Positions 1 to 8,316 are shown, counted from the first letter of the stretch. The stretch is 30,396 nucleotides of DNA from Lachnoclostridium sp. UBA1308 (GCA_002307215.1 DBTU01000007.1:1-30396); one strand, 5' to 3'. Made by a program: numbers and translations. The notes: generated from the sequence alone by a model not told the origin.

Positions 1-498
1 ACAGGAGCAACAGGAGCAACGGGAGCAACAGTTCCAGCAGGAGAAACAGGCCCAGCAGGCCCGGCAGGAGCAGATGGGGTAATAAATTATGCAGATTTCT
101 TTGCACTAATGCCTTCAGATAATGCAGCAACAGTTGCACCTGGTACGGATGTAAGCTTTCCACAAGATGGGCCTACCAGTGGTACTATTGTCCGCACCGG
201 TCCCAGCACATTTAACCTATCATTGATTGGAACGTATCAGATTTCGTTCCAAGTAAGTGTTAGCGAAGCAGGACAGCTGATTTTAACTCTCAATGGCGCT
301 GACTTAGCCTATACGGTAGTTGGTAGAGCAACAGGTACTTCTCAGATAGAAGGAGTGGCCCTTGTAGAAACAACATCAGTTAATTCTATACTCACTGTGC
401 GAAATCCAGCTGGTAATTCAACGGCATTAACGATTACCCCATTAGCTGGAGGAACAAGGCCTGTTTCAGCACACTTAGTTATTTTGCAAATCGAATAA
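1..498 (+). CDS. Collagen-like repeat protein with BclA-type C-terminal domain (5' end outside window)
   Basis: The frame is open from base 1, so the gene begins upstream of the window; 165 codons are visible. The first 25 or so residues are Gly-X-X triplets rich in GAT and GPA, typical of bacterial collagen-like proteins. They are followed by a globular domain of about 135 residues starting near NYADFFALMPSDNA. The pattern 'ALMPxDNAATVAPG', 'GTYQISFQVS', 'LTLNG' and a final 'AHLVILQIE' fits the TNF/C1q-like trimerising C-terminal domain of BclA-type exosporium glycoproteins. The family forms surface filaments on spores or cells. A location on this organism's spore surface is inference. The first ATG in frame (109) lies inside the C-terminal domain and is not the real start. 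Confidence 0.85.
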   Translation, partial: TGATGATGATVPAGETGPAGPAGADGVINYADFFALMPSDNAATVAPGTDVSFPQDGPTSGTIVRTGPSTFNLSLIGTYQISFQVSVSEAGQLILTLNGADLAYTVVGRATGTSQIEGVALVETTSVNSILTVRNPAGNSTALTITPLAGGTRPVSAHLVILQIE

Positions 499-632
499 GA
501 AAAAAGTCGTTAGTATTTTTACTATCGAAATAGAATACACTGTTCTGTTTTACCTCAATTTATTGACAGTATGGGATAATTAAGATGAAAAGCTATGCGG
601 AGCGCGCATTTATATAAAACACAACGACGTAT

Positions 633-669
633 GGAGTACACAGAGTTTATATGGTGTACTCCTATTTTT
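633..669 (+). terminator. Rho-independent terminator downstream of the collagen-like gene
   Basis: The perfect 9-bp stem GGAGTACAC / GTGTACTCC (633-641 and 654-662) has a 12-nt loop and is followed by TATTTTT. It lies about 135 bp after the collagen-like gene's stop and before the fabV promoter. Confidence 0.7.
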
Positions 670-739
670 GAGCATTTTATTTGATATTGAATCTATGAAT
701 CCACGACTTAACCAGTTCTACGGGCAGTTACTAAAAATT

Positions 740-769
740 TTGACATTTTGTTATCCTTCGTGTTAAAAT
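740..769 (+). promoter_or_regulatory. Putative sigma-A promoter of fabV
   Basis: TTGACA (740-745) and TAAAAT (764-769) are separated by 18 bp, and lie about 60 bp upstream of the fabV ATG. The rest of the 499-828 gap holds only the terminator at 633-669; I see no gene or recognisable operator in it. Confidence 0.55.
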
Positions 770-828
770 ATATTTTGATAATCAAAGCATTGTCTGAATG
801 TTGTAACAGACAGAAAAGAGGTAAACGC

Positions 829-1989
829 ATGATAATTGAACCTAAAGTGAAAGGGTTTATCTGTATGACAGCGCACCCGGATGGATGCAAAGAGAATATA
901 GCTAGACAAATTTCTTATATAAAGAAATTAGGTAAAACAGTAGGGCCCAAAAAAGTACTTATAATCGGTGCTTCTACCGGTTATGGATTAGCTTCTAGGA
1001 TTGCTGTGACTTATGGGTGTGATGCATCTACGATTGGTATTATGTTTGAAAAACCAGCAACTGATCGAAGAACGGCTACTCCAGGGTGGTATAATACAAC
1101 TAACTTAGAAAACTTTGCTGCTAAAGATGGCTACTATGCTAAATCCATCAATGGAGATGCCTTTTCAAAAGAAATCAAAGATCAGGCTATCGAATTAATA
1201 AAAAATGATTTGGGTAAAATTGATATGGTTATTTACAGTTTAGCAGCTCCAAGAAGAACCATGCAGGACGGTACAATTTACAACACTACATTAAAAACAG
1301 TAGAATGTGATTTTACTAATAAATCACTAAATTTAAATAATAATACAATTACAGAAGCTACAATTGGAATGGCTACAGAAGACGAGATCCTATCAACAGT
1401 GAAAGTTATGGGAGGTGAAGATTGGAAAGACTGGATTACTGCTTTAGCTGAAGAAGAAGTACTATCAGATAATGCAATAACGCTAGCATATTCCTATATT
1501 GGTCCAAAACTTACTTACCCTGTTTATTATAATGGAACTATTGGTCTGGCAAAACAACATCTATATAATACATCAGTTGAGATTATGAAAGAATTCGCAT
1601 CAAAAGGAATAAAAGCTTATATCAGTGTTAATAAAGCACTTGTTACACAAGCTAGTTCCGCAATCCCGATCGTACCTTTATATTTTGCAATTTTGTACAA
1701 GGTAATGAAGGAAAAAGGTAATCATGAAGGATGCATAGAACAGATGGGTCGTTTATTCCATGAAAAATTAAAACCATCTTATGTTGTAGTTGATGAAAAA
1801 AATAGAATACGTCTTGATGATTATGAAATGCAGGAAGACATACAGACTAAGGTAATGGAAATATGGAATCAGATAAATAATAATAATGTGAGGGAATTAG
1901 CAGATTTGACCGGTTATTGGGATGATTTCTTCAATATGTTTGGATTCCGTTTTGATAATATTGATTATTCAAAAGATGTAGAAATTTGA
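829..1989 (+). CDS. fabV: Trans-2-enoyl-CoA/ACP reductase, FabV/Ter family
   Basis: NADH-dependent reduction of trans-2-enoyl-CoA or enoyl-ACP, the last step of fatty-acid elongation (FabV) or a step of butyryl-CoA formation (Ter). The protein has 386 aa, close to the usual 390-400. The N-terminal 'KGFICMTAHPDGC' is typical of the family. The dinucleotide-binding loop is GASTGYG at residues 47-53, and the catalytic Y-x8-K is Y233...K242 in 'YYNGTIGLAK'. The first 27 in-frame codons upstream (from 748) overlap the promoter. The ATG at 829 is preceded by AAAAGAGG at a good distance and begins with the family's normal N-terminus, so it was chosen. The gene is monocistronic. Family assignment is firm; ACP versus CoA preference cannot be read from the sequence. 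Confidence 0.95.
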   Translation: MIIEPKVKGFICMTAHPDGCKENIARQISYIKKLGKTVGPKKVLIIGASTGYGLASRIAVTYGCDASTIGIMFEKPATDRRTATPGWYNTTNLENFAAKDGYYAKSINGDAFSKEIKDQAIELIKNDLGKIDMVIYSLAAPRRTMQDGTIYNTTLKTVECDFTNKSLNLNNNTITEATIGMATEDEILSTVKVMGGEDWKDWITALAEEEVLSDNAITLAYSYIGPKLTYPVYYNGTIGLAKQHLYNTSVEIMKEFASKGIKAYISVNKALVTQASSAIPIVPLYFAILYKVMKEKGNHEGCIEQMGRLFHEKLKPSYVVVDEKNRIRLDDYEMQEDIQTKVMEIWNQINNNNVRELADLTGYWDDFFNMFGFRFDNIDYSKDVEI

Positions 1990-2065
1990 ATAGAGGATAA
2001 TTGCAGTATCAGTGATTTTGTTTGGACTACATTGGATCCATTACAAATAGGACTTTCTGGTATGT

Positions 2066-2192
2066 AAACAAATAGCCTGTTGCAGCCGCAACAGGCTATT
2101 TGTTTAAAAGGGGAGGTTGAGCAGTTGATGGGTCAAGTGGTTTTATCTTATTTCATATGGTGTTCCAAGAGGGTATATATAGGCAGTGAAGA
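2066..2192 (+). repeat. Interspersed hairpin element, copy A
   Basis: The perfect 18-bp inverted repeat 2066-2083 / 2088-2105 has a 4-nt loop (AGCC) and a core of AATAGCCTGTTGC. It is followed by AAAAGGGGAGGTTGAGCA and then by a block related to copies B, D, E and F (TTTCATATGGTGTTCCAAGAGG is shared in pattern with F). Similarity fades after about 2190. It sits 77 bp after fabV and could also end fabV transcription, but the hairpin is followed by A and G rather than a U-run. The stretch 2193-2332 shows no gene. Confidence 0.75.
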
Positions 2193-2366
2193 TGACAGCG
2201 CAGAACTAATATTCATCTGCACGTACGGGGATTACTTAGGAAAAGGGAATTCAATTATGGATAGGAATTAGAAGATGTAAAATATATTATATGGATTTGC
2301 AAAGTTATTGAATGAAATATTTGATAATAGATTGGAAAATTGACAAAATATGTTATAATGTATATG

Positions 2367-2397
2367 AATAAAGGATAATAAGTAATTATCCTTTATT
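2367..2397. terminator. AT-rich hairpin at the 3' end of the recombinase gene
   Basis: The 13-bp stem AATAAAGGATAAT / ATTATCCTTTATT (2367-2379 / 2385-2397) has a 5-nt loop and overlaps the stop codon of the minus-strand recombinase. Neither side has a strong U-run, so terminator function is a modest inference. A TTGGAA-16-TATAAT pair (2331-2358 region) points into it on the plus strand. Confidence 0.35.
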
Positions 2398-3342
2398 TAT
2401 TACCATAAAATTTCTAGGGTGTTTAGTTGTTAAGATATCTTTTTGTTTCTCAATGGAGACATGAGTATATATTTGTGTAGTTGTTATAGAACTGTGTCCA
2501 AGCATTTTTTGTATATAACGTATATCAACATCTTCCTCTAGTAGCAGTGTTGCAAAAGAATGTCGAAACATATGTGGAGTTATATGCTGATTGATAGCAG
2601 CGATATTTGTATGCTTTTTGATCATAAAACGAACGGATTGCTCAGATAATTTTTGCTTTCTCCGGTTTACAAAATAATAATTGCAATTTTCAATTTCGTT
2701 TTTATAGATTGCTTGATACTCTGTAAGTGCATTAATAACATCCATGCTTCCAATTTGAATCATACGCTCTTTTGAACCTTTGCCGTAGATTAATACATTC
2801 TGGCTTTCAAGATCAATATCAGATGGTTTAAGGGAGCATAATTCTGAAATACGGATTCCGGTAGCAAAGAGTAGCTCAATTACAGCAATATCTCTTGATA
2901 ATATTTTTGATTGGTATTCAGACGGAGCCAGATTTTTATATTGGTACATAGAAGATAAGAATATCTGCAAAGTATGTAAAGAAATAATTTTTGGTAATAA
3001 TTACGGCTCTCGTAACTTGATATTAATTTTATTAAAAGGATTGATTTCTATTATTTCTTCAAATTCAAGATAGTGGTAAAAGGCCCTAATACTAGCGAGC
3101 TTGCGCTTGATGGATTTGGTCTTATATAGATTATGCATGTAATTTATATAGGCATTAATGCTTGTCTTTAAATTAAAAGCAAGAGCATGCCTATTTATAT
3201 AGTCGCTGTACTGCTTTAAATCAATTTGGTATGCTTTTAAAGTTTTACTATCAAGATTCTTTTGATATTCACAATAAACCAAATAATTACCTGTTAATTC
3301 TGTAAAATTAAACATGAATTTGAAAAGTATAAAGACTGTCAT
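2386..3342 (-). pseudogene. Tyrosine recombinase (XerC/D-like integrase) interrupted by one in-frame TAA
   Basis: The two halves are in the same minus-strand frame. 3342-3004 encodes the N-terminal SAM-like core-binding domain (GNYLVYCEYQKNLDSKTLKAY ... IRAFYHYLEF ... NPFNKI). 3000-2389 encodes the catalytic domain. The only break is TAA at 3003-3001, within 'IKLREP*LLPKIISLHTLQ', where the family has the 'P..LPK.L' linker; one base change from CAA or AAA would create it. All catalytic residues are present: Arg in 'ATGIRISELC', Lys in 'GKGSKER', His-x-x-Arg in 'HMFRHSF', His in 'LGHSS' and the nucleophile Tyr in 'TQIYTHV'. A likelier start is the ATG at 3315. No target att pair was found. It is probably an inactive integrase unless the stop is read through or the halves are made separately (TTG at 2970). 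Confidence 0.85.
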
Positions 3343-3377
3343 GACTTTTTACAATATCCAGGAAAGGATATGAAGAG

Positions 3378-4298
3378 ATGGAATTATATACAATCGGCCA
3401 AAACTATTTCCCGCAGGCCAAGATATCGCTTAAAACTTATAAAAATTTGTCCTACATACCTGAATGTGCCGGGGATACTGTTTATCAAATCGTTATTATC
3501 GAGTCAGGAACAGGGATTATTAAAATCAATGATAAAAGAGCAATCATCCACGCTCCGGCTGCCTATTTTTTGAATGAAACAGAAGCTGCAACAATGGAGG
3601 AAACAACAGGTATAAAATTACATTTGGTTTATTTTCAACCGTCTATTATAGATATTAACTTTGATTTTAAATTAGTCATTGAGTATCCCAGAGATGATGT
3701 TACGGATCCTAAGGTTCAGGATTTGTTTTTGCTGAATGAATTTTTATTCAGAAATCAGATATTTAAGGATCATTCACAGTTGACACATACAATGTTACAA
3801 AAATTGCTGTATTTTATTGACGGTATTCAGGATGAGTTTGAAAATCAAAGAACATTTTTTTGGATGTGTCGGGGAAGATCATATTTTCTCGAGATGCTAT
3901 GTTATTTATCAAAATTACAAACGGCAGATACACCGGATCTGGAACTTGCTTTGAGATCGGATTCTAGTATATTAGAAGAGGCGCTTTTGTACATTCATAC
4001 GAATTATGCTGAAAAAATTACATTAAACCATCTGGTCGAATGCTTCCATGTGAACCGGACGACATTAAATGAATTGTTTCAAAAAGAGATGGGAGAATCG
4101 ATTGTTTCTTATATTATCAAGTTTCGCATTGAGATTTCATCGCTTATGCTCCGGGATACCGGTATTCCGGTACAGGAGATTGCTTACCGAATCGGCTTTG
4201 AGAATTCGGGGCATTTTGGGCGAACCTTTAAACGCTTAAAAGGCTGTAGCCCTTCAAAATACAGAGAAGAGTACAGTTGGTTACTAAGATTATATTAG
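3378..4298 (+). CDS. AraC-family transcriptional regulator
   Basis: A 306-aa regulator with the usual two-part build. An N-terminal cupin-like ligand domain (about residues 15-130, 'YQIVIIESGTGIIKINDKRA') is followed by a C-terminal double helix-turn-helix (about 200-300). The latter shows the AraC signature: 'NHLVECFHVNRTTLNELFQKE' for the first HTH, and 'IPVQEIAYRIGFENSGHFGR' then 'FKRLKGCSPSKYREE' for the second. AGGAAAGG at 3360-3367 supports the ATG at 3378. The gene lies just upstream of, and on the same strand as, the FMN-binding protein and ApbE genes, so it may control them; this is inference. The ligand is unknown. The start region is divergent from the broken recombinase gene (36 bp apart). 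Confidence 0.9.
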   Translation: MELYTIGQNYFPQAKISLKTYKNLSYIPECAGDTVYQIVIIESGTGIIKINDKRAIIHAPAAYFLNETEAATMEETTGIKLHLVYFQPSIIDINFDFKLVIEYPRDDVTDPKVQDLFLLNEFLFRNQIFKDHSQLTHTMLQKLLYFIDGIQDEFENQRTFFWMCRGRSYFLEMLCYLSKLQTADTPDLELALRSDSSILEEALLYIHTNYAEKITLNHLVECFHVNRTTLNELFQKEMGESIVSYIIKFRIEISSLMLRDTGIPVQEIAYRIGFENSGHFGRTFKRLKGCSPSKYREEYSWLLRLY

Positions 4299-4327
4299 TT
4301 GTAAAAATGCATAAAAACCCTGTAAAT

Positions 4328-4376
4328 AATAATACCCTCATGTTGTTTGTTTTGATTACAATATGAGGGTATTATT
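4328..4376 (+). terminator. Strong hairpin between the araC-type gene and the FMN-binding gene
   Basis: The perfect 14-bp stem AATAATACCCTCAT / ATGAGGGTATTATT (4328-4341 / 4363-4376) extends inward by GTTG/CAAT with one wobble. It is followed by only a weak T-run. It may end the regulator transcript or act as a partial attenuator before the gene at 4438. Confidence 0.6.
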
Positions 4377-4437
4377 AATTCAACCCAACTAACGGAGAAA
4401 GTAAATTCTTTAAACCAAATTATTAAGGAGGGATATA

Positions 4438-4983
4438 ATGAAAAAGGGTATTACATGCGCATTGGTTATTTCATCGATGTTGGCAATTCCAGGAGGCAAT
4501 CTCCAGAAGGAAACCGGAATTGTACCAATTAGCTATGACAATGTTCCCGCATTAGAAGTAAAACAATCACTGGCTGGTTCAGATCTTCTTGCCGGTTTTC
4601 AGCAATTAAGCACAAAAACAAAATACAAAGATGGTGTGTATAAGGTGGAGACTCCTCAGGATTACGAGAAATATTATACAAAGGCGAAGCTTACAATAAA
4701 AAAAGGTAAGATTACTGCATTCAGCTGGACCATTTATGATGCCGGACATGATGATGAAGCATTTGATAAGGACTATTATAAAGTAATGGAACCATACGGA
4801 GAGGAATACTCACAGCAGGCTAAAGATGATTGGTCGGGCTCAAGAGGATATTCGAAAGAATTGATCAAGACGCAGAATATAAATAAAGTGGATGCTGTAA
4901 CAGGAGCTACCTGGACCTGCAACAAATTTAAAGAAGTCGTATCAATGGCACTTAAGTTAGCAAAAAAAGGAAATAAAAAGTAG
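4438..4983 (+). CDS. Secreted FMN-binding domain protein (covalent flavoprotein)
   Basis: A 181-aa protein. A short hydrophobic N-terminus (residues 4-19) looks like a signal peptide. It has a single FMN_bind domain of the RnfG/NqrC/PplA type: 'YKDGVYKVE' at 63-71 and the flavinylation motif D152-A-V-T-G-A-T158-W-T, where the family attaches FMN by a phosphoester to Thr (predicted T158). The adjacent ApbE gene (32 bp downstream) supplies the transferase that would do this outside the membrane. AAGGAGGG before the ATG makes the start clear. No second electron-transfer domain or lipobox is visible, so the electron donor and acceptor are unknown; a role in extracellular redox chemistry is inference. 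The Lys-rich C-terminus ends 'AKKGNKK'. Confidence 0.85.
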   Translation: MKKGITCALVISSMLAIPGGNLQKETGIVPISYDNVPALEVKQSLAGSDLLAGFQQLSTKTKYKDGVYKVETPQDYEKYYTKAKLTIKKGKITAFSWTIYDAGHDDEAFDKDYYKVMEPYGEEYSQQAKDDWSGSRGYSKELIKTQNINKVDAVTGATWTCNKFKEVVSMALKLAKKGNKK

Positions 4984-5015
4984 CACAGGTGAATCAATGA
5001 AAGGGCTGGTTGGGT

Positions 5016-5951
5016 ATGGAACAAACCGTTCAAGTTGTGGAAAAGTGGTTTGAAGCCTTAGGCACGGTAAATTACATAAAGATATTTGGTGATAAGGACG
5101 AAGCAATTCTTCAACTGGCGATCAATCGTGTCAATGAAATCGAAGAACGAATGTCAACCTTTCTTCCAAACAGTGACATTTCAAGGATAAATTCCAGTGC
5201 GGGTTATGGGATGGTTAAGATTCATACAGACACATTGCAGGTACTCAAAGAGGGCCTTTGGTATGCTTCCCTTTCAAAAGGTGCATTTGATTTAACCATC
5301 CGTCCGCTGGTCGAGTTATGGGGGATTGGGAAAAAAGCAGATTATATTCCAACACAGGAGAAAATATGCTCTATATTACCATTGGTCAATTATCAAGACC
5401 TTATGCTGAATGAAAAAGAGGAGTGTGCGGGTTTGCGAGCATCGGGTCAGAGAATTGATCTGGGCGGAATCGCAAAAGGCTATGCTGCGGATGAAGTCAA
5501 ACGCATTTTAAAAGAGAACCATATAACGGATGCTCTGATTAATCTGGGTGGGAATGTTCTGACCATGGGGCAGAACCCGGATAATGAATACTGGAGAATC
5601 GGTGTTCAAAATCCTCTGGCACCAACCGGAGAGTATCTTGGTATATTGAATCTGACTGAAAAAACAATTGTGACCTCCGGAAGTAACGAGCGTTTCTTTA
5701 TCAAGGACAGGGTCCGGTATCATCATATCCTCGACACAAGAACCGGATATCCGGCTCGGTCAGGATTATTGAGTGTCACGGTTGTTGCAGATGATTCAAT
5801 GGATGCAGATGCATTGACTACATGCCTTTTTATAATGGGAATGGAGGAAGGTCTTGATTTTCTGCAACAATTCCAAGTGGAAGCCATTTTTATAACAGAA
5901 AATCTTGAGGTTTATCTGACGGATGGTCTTTTAGATTGCTTTAGAGTGTAA
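5016..5951 (+). CDS. apbE: FAD:protein FMN transferase, ApbE family
   Basis: Transfers FMN from FAD to a Ser/Thr of a target flavoprotein, almost certainly the product of the gene just upstream. The protein has 311 aa, normal for ApbE. Visible motifs are 'VNEIEERMSTFLPNSDISRIN' near the N-terminus, 'RIDLGGIAKGYAADEV' (flavin site), 'ALINLGGNV', 'HHILDTRTGYP' and 'DADALTTCLFIMG' (metal and active-site region). A TTG at 5010 is also in frame, but AAAGGG at 5000-5005 is better spaced for the ATG at 5016. There is no signal peptide or lipobox, whereas many ApbE proteins are exported lipoproteins. The transferase may therefore act on the target before export, or its N-terminus is unusual. Confidence 0.93.
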   Translation: MEQTVQVVEKWFEALGTVNYIKIFGDKDEAILQLAINRVNEIEERMSTFLPNSDISRINSSAGYGMVKIHTDTLQVLKEGLWYASLSKGAFDLTIRPLVELWGIGKKADYIPTQEKICSILPLVNYQDLMLNEKEECAGLRASGQRIDLGGIAKGYAADEVKRILKENHITDALINLGGNVLTMGQNPDNEYWRIGVQNPLAPTGEYLGILNLTEKTIVTSGSNERFFIKDRVRYHHILDTRTGYPARSGLLSVTVVADDSMDADALTTCLFIMGMEEGLDFLQQFQVEAIFITENLEVYLTDGLLDCFRV

Positions 5952-6012
5952 GTGGTATTACAAAGTAGATTTAGTTATTCGTAATTAATCAAGATGGTTA
6001 TTGAATTTATAT

Positions 6013-6055
6013 AAGTGCTGCAGGACTGTACGTTACAGTTATTGCAGCACTTTTG
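6013..6055 (+). terminator. Terminator after apbE
   Basis: The 10-bp stem AAGTGCTGCA / TGCAGCACTT (6013-6022 / 6043-6052) carries an inner stem ACTGTA / TACAGT and is followed by TTGGGTT. It ends the 4438-5951 unit and makes start codons at 6015 implausible for the next gene. Confidence 0.7.
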
Positions 6056-6104
6056 GGTTAATATAAGAGAGGCAATGAATTGTTTTAGAGGTAAAAGCGC
6101 AGTC

Positions 6105-6521
6105 ATGTCTTTTGAAGAATTCAATCAAATAATAACAAATAAGAGATTTAAAATTCAGCTGAGCAATAAAATGGAATTGTGTAAAGTCAAGGAGATAATT
6201 AAGTTCATGTACGAATTGGGATTCGTTGGAATAATATTTACTACCAAAAATAAAGAAAGTTTAAGACTATACAGACAACAAAATTTTGTTTTTTACTCTG
6301 GGATGAAACCATTATCTGAAATTGATTCTGAAGAATTTTGTGATAACAAAATAGTGTTAAACCCGATATTTGTGCCCTATTACAAATTATACATAGATAC
6401 TAGTGAAGTTTTAGGGATCGAATCTTGGGAAACTTTAAATCATTATGAGAGAGTTAAGCAAAATGATTATTTAGTTCAATATAGAAATGATAATCCTTTG
6501 ATATACGATTTTATTTATTAA
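6105..6521 (+). CDS. Hypothetical protein, weak resemblance to a GNAT C-terminus
   Basis: The frame is open from 6015, but its first part lies in the apbE terminator. The candidate starts are ATG 6075 (AGAGAGG only 2 nt away, too close) and ATG 6105 (AGAGGT about 13 nt upstream), giving 148 or 138 aa. The segment 'FVGIIFTTKNKESLRLYRQQNFVFY' resembles the 'N-x5-LY-x4-F' end of GNAT acetyltransferases, but the acetyl-CoA loop is not visible. This may be a decayed or divergent member, or an unrelated protein. The acidic/aromatic C-terminus ends 'NPLIYDFIY'. Function not recognised. Confidence 0.5.
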   Translation: MSFEEFNQIITNKRFKIQLSNKMELCKVKEIIKFMYELGFVGIIFTTKNKESLRLYRQQNFVFYSGMKPLSEIDSEEFCDNKIVLNPIFVPYYKLYIDTSEVLGIESWETLNHYERVKQNDYLVQYRNDNPLIYDFIY

Positions 6522-6554
6522 ATGCTATATAAAATAACTAAAAAATGGAGGCTT

Positions 6555-6594
6555 TCTTAGCTATACTTCTTTTGAAAGGCAAGGGGGGATTTCT
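6555..6594 (+). pseudogene. 40-bp fragment of the DUF3784-type gene
   Basis: Bases 6555-6594 match 8585-8624, inside the N-terminal coding part of the DUF3784 gene, with about 2 differences in 40. The rest of that gene is absent; the fragment runs directly into the LytTR relic, sharing the trinucleotide CTA at the junction. Confidence 0.8.
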
Positions 6595-6889
6595 ATTCCC
6601 CTTCCTTTTTGAAACTATGCTTCATATTTACCTTATCTAGTAAATAGTCATAAAATTTTTTTTAGTACCGGCGAAATTCCTTTAAATGCCGTTTCCTCCA
6701 TTCATATAAATATCCAGAAATATGTGTCAAAGAAAACCTCTTGATTTAGATAACGCTTATCCAGAAATTCCCATTCTAAAAGTCAATGATATAAATCTCA
6801 TAATTCATTCGATTGCAAAAATCATTAATTAAGCTTTTTGTATATAATCTATCACTTGGTAAATCATCACAAACAGCGACTAGTAGCAT
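6593..6889 (-). pseudogene. Internally deleted copy of the LytTR response regulator
   Basis: This is a decayed duplicate of the intact regulator at 16978-17733. Bases 6593-6685 match its 3' end (16978 to about 17070, including the stop codon position). The homology then jumps to about 17527 and continues to the start codon (6686-6889). About 455 bp, covering most of the LytTR DNA-binding domain and part of the receiver domain, are missing, and small indels break the frame. The homology continues upstream (6890 to about 7060) into a degraded copy of the regulator's promoter region and the first codons of the gene at 17829. It cannot encode a functional regulator. Confidence 0.85.
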
Positions 6890-7009
6890 CTGAAACCACA
6901 TTTCTATTATATATAGTAATTGTAAGCAATTATATCGTATCGATTAGATCACCTTATAGGATATATCGACGGAAGGTGACTATATATAGACTATTATAGC
7001 TTGTTGTTT

Positions 7010-7039
7010 TTGTCAATAAAACAGTCGTTTTTGCATAAT
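7010..7039 (+). promoter_or_regulatory. Putative promoter of the DUF3089 gene
   Basis: TTGTCA (7010-7015), 18 bp, CATAAT (7034-7039), inside a 120-bp block conserved upstream of the second DUF3089 copy, where the same sites read TTGACA-18-CATATT (27829-27858). Regulation is unknown. The block derives partly from the start of the 17829-type gene. Confidence 0.45.
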
Positions 7040-7115
7040 ATGACAAATGTGATTAAATTTATAGTATGCTTTTTATGTAATATCTTAAAAATATTTTTAG
7101 GTGAGGAGAAGTAAT

Positions 7116-8159
7116 ATGCAAAAAGCAAAAAGAGGTATTTCAATCCTGGTTATGTGTGCACTTATGTTATCTGTATTTTGTGGCAGTGATCAGACCGTGA
7201 AAGCAGAAACAAGCGTTGATGGAACGGTAACTGATTATTCAAATCCGAATAATTGGCTTACGAAGGACACGAAAGAAGATAAATCTGTTGATGTTTTTTA
7301 TGTGTATCCGACAGCCTACCAAAAACAGAGTAGTGAAGATCCGAATTACTGTACGGTAGATAATATATCAATGATTAAAGGTGCAAATGGCGCCTTCAAT
7401 CGCCAGGCAACAGCGTTTCTACCTGTAGGTAACATTTATGCACCCTATTATCGACAGGCTGATGCACTTTATGTCCTTGGGTTGAAGCCAGCAGAGCAAG
7501 ACGCAGCAATTGACCTTATACCTGCAAAAGACGTAAAAGCTGCATTTTACTACTATATTGACCACTATAATAATGGTAGACCATTTATATTGGCGGGACA
7601 TTCTCAGGGATCAAGTGTGCTTCTCAATCTGCTCACTGATTTGAGCAATAAACGACCTGAAGTATATAAAAGAATGGTTGCAGCATACGCTATAGGCTGT
7701 TCAGTTACAACAGATTATTTAGCAAAGCCAGAGAATAAGAATTTAAAGTTTGCAACAGGACCCGATGATACAGGTGTAATTATTTCGTACAATACCGAAG
7801 GAATTGGGGTTACAAAGAGTCCTCTTGTACTCCCAAATGCTATATCCATCAATCCTATTACATGGACTAGAACGAATCGACCAGCAACGAAAGAGTCCAA
7901 TGAAGGGTCAATCACACTTCTTACTCCATCAGTGTCTGATCTGACACCTGTTAAGGGTGTGGCTTCTGCACAGGTAGACCTAAAAAGAGGCGTGGTTGTA
8001 TGTTCTTCCATTAGTAGTGCAGATTACTCCGTACAAGGTTTACCAGGTGTATATCACACATACGATTACCCATTATACTTCTATAATATCCGCTCAAATG
8101 CAATGAATAGAGTTGATCATTATTGGGCAGCTAATGCAACTGACACTAACTTACAATAA
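7116..8159 (+). CDS. Secreted alpha/beta-hydrolase-like protein, DUF3089 family
   Basis: A 347-aa exported protein with a signal peptide of about 30 residues (cleavage predicted after 'TVKA'). The DUF3089 landmarks appear in order: 'DVFYVYPTAYQ' (59-69), 'IYAPYYRQADAL' (108-119), 'AKDVKAAFYYYI' (137-148) and the nucleophile elbow 'FILAGHSQGSSVLL' with Ser163, then 'RMVAAYAIG'. The family looks like lipases/esterases; the substrate is not known. GGTGAGGAG at 7100-7108 places the start at ATG 7116, although a GTG at 7101 is in frame. A decayed second copy lies at 28173-28760 with the same upstream sequence, so the gene was duplicated with its promoter. Confidence 0.88.
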   Translation: MQKAKRGISILVMCALMLSVFCGSDQTVKAETSVDGTVTDYSNPNNWLTKDTKEDKSVDVFYVYPTAYQKQSSEDPNYCTVDNISMIKGANGAFNRQATAFLPVGNIYAPYYRQADALYVLGLKPAEQDAAIDLIPAKDVKAAFYYYIDHYNNGRPFILAGHSQGSSVLLNLLTDLSNKRPEVYKRMVAAYAIGCSVTTDYLAKPENKNLKFATGPDDTGVIISYNTEGIGVTKSPLVLPNAISINPITWTRTNRPATKESNEGSITLLTPSVSDLTPVKGVASAQVDLKRGVVVCSSISSADYSVQGLPGVYHTYDYPLYFYNIRSNAMNRVDHYWAANATDTNLQ

Positions 8160-8316
8160 TTAAAGAATAATTAGGGAAATGGAATTACAAGTCAGTCCCG
8201 AATAGGGAAGTTAATATTAACCATGCCAAAGTAATTTTATTAGCTCCTCTTTTGTGTTGTAAGGTAAGTTTTTAAGTTTATTGAAGGATTGTAATTCACA
8301 TTATTCTTATTACAAC

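Noticed and set aside
1..90. Short tandem repeat (ACAGGAGCA units) as a CRISPR or satellite
   Set aside because: The repeats are in-frame Gly-X-X collagen codons of a protein gene.
748..828. Upstream extension of fabV to 748
   Set aside because: It overlaps the promoter's -10 region, has no ribosome site, and family N-termini begin at the ATG at 829.
2066..2105. Hairpin of copy A as a plain fabV terminator
   Set aside because: The same hairpin occurs where no gene ends (12348, 27587) and is followed by A/G, so a repeat element is the better explanation, although it may also stop transcription.
2080..2271. 63-codon plus-strand frame after fabV
   Set aside because: It begins inside the hairpin of element copy A and follows the element; no ribosome site fits its start. 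Only the internal TTG frame shared by the element copies is kept, as a finding.
2331..2397. Small RNA gene made of the TATAAT box at 2353 and the hairpin at 2367
   Set aside because: The promoter is marginal, the hairpin lacks a U-run and overlaps the recombinase stop codon; a 3' hairpin of that gene is the simpler reading.
6015..6104. Start of the hypothetical gene at 6015
   Set aside because: The codon lies inside the apbE terminator hairpin, and no ribosome binding site precedes it.
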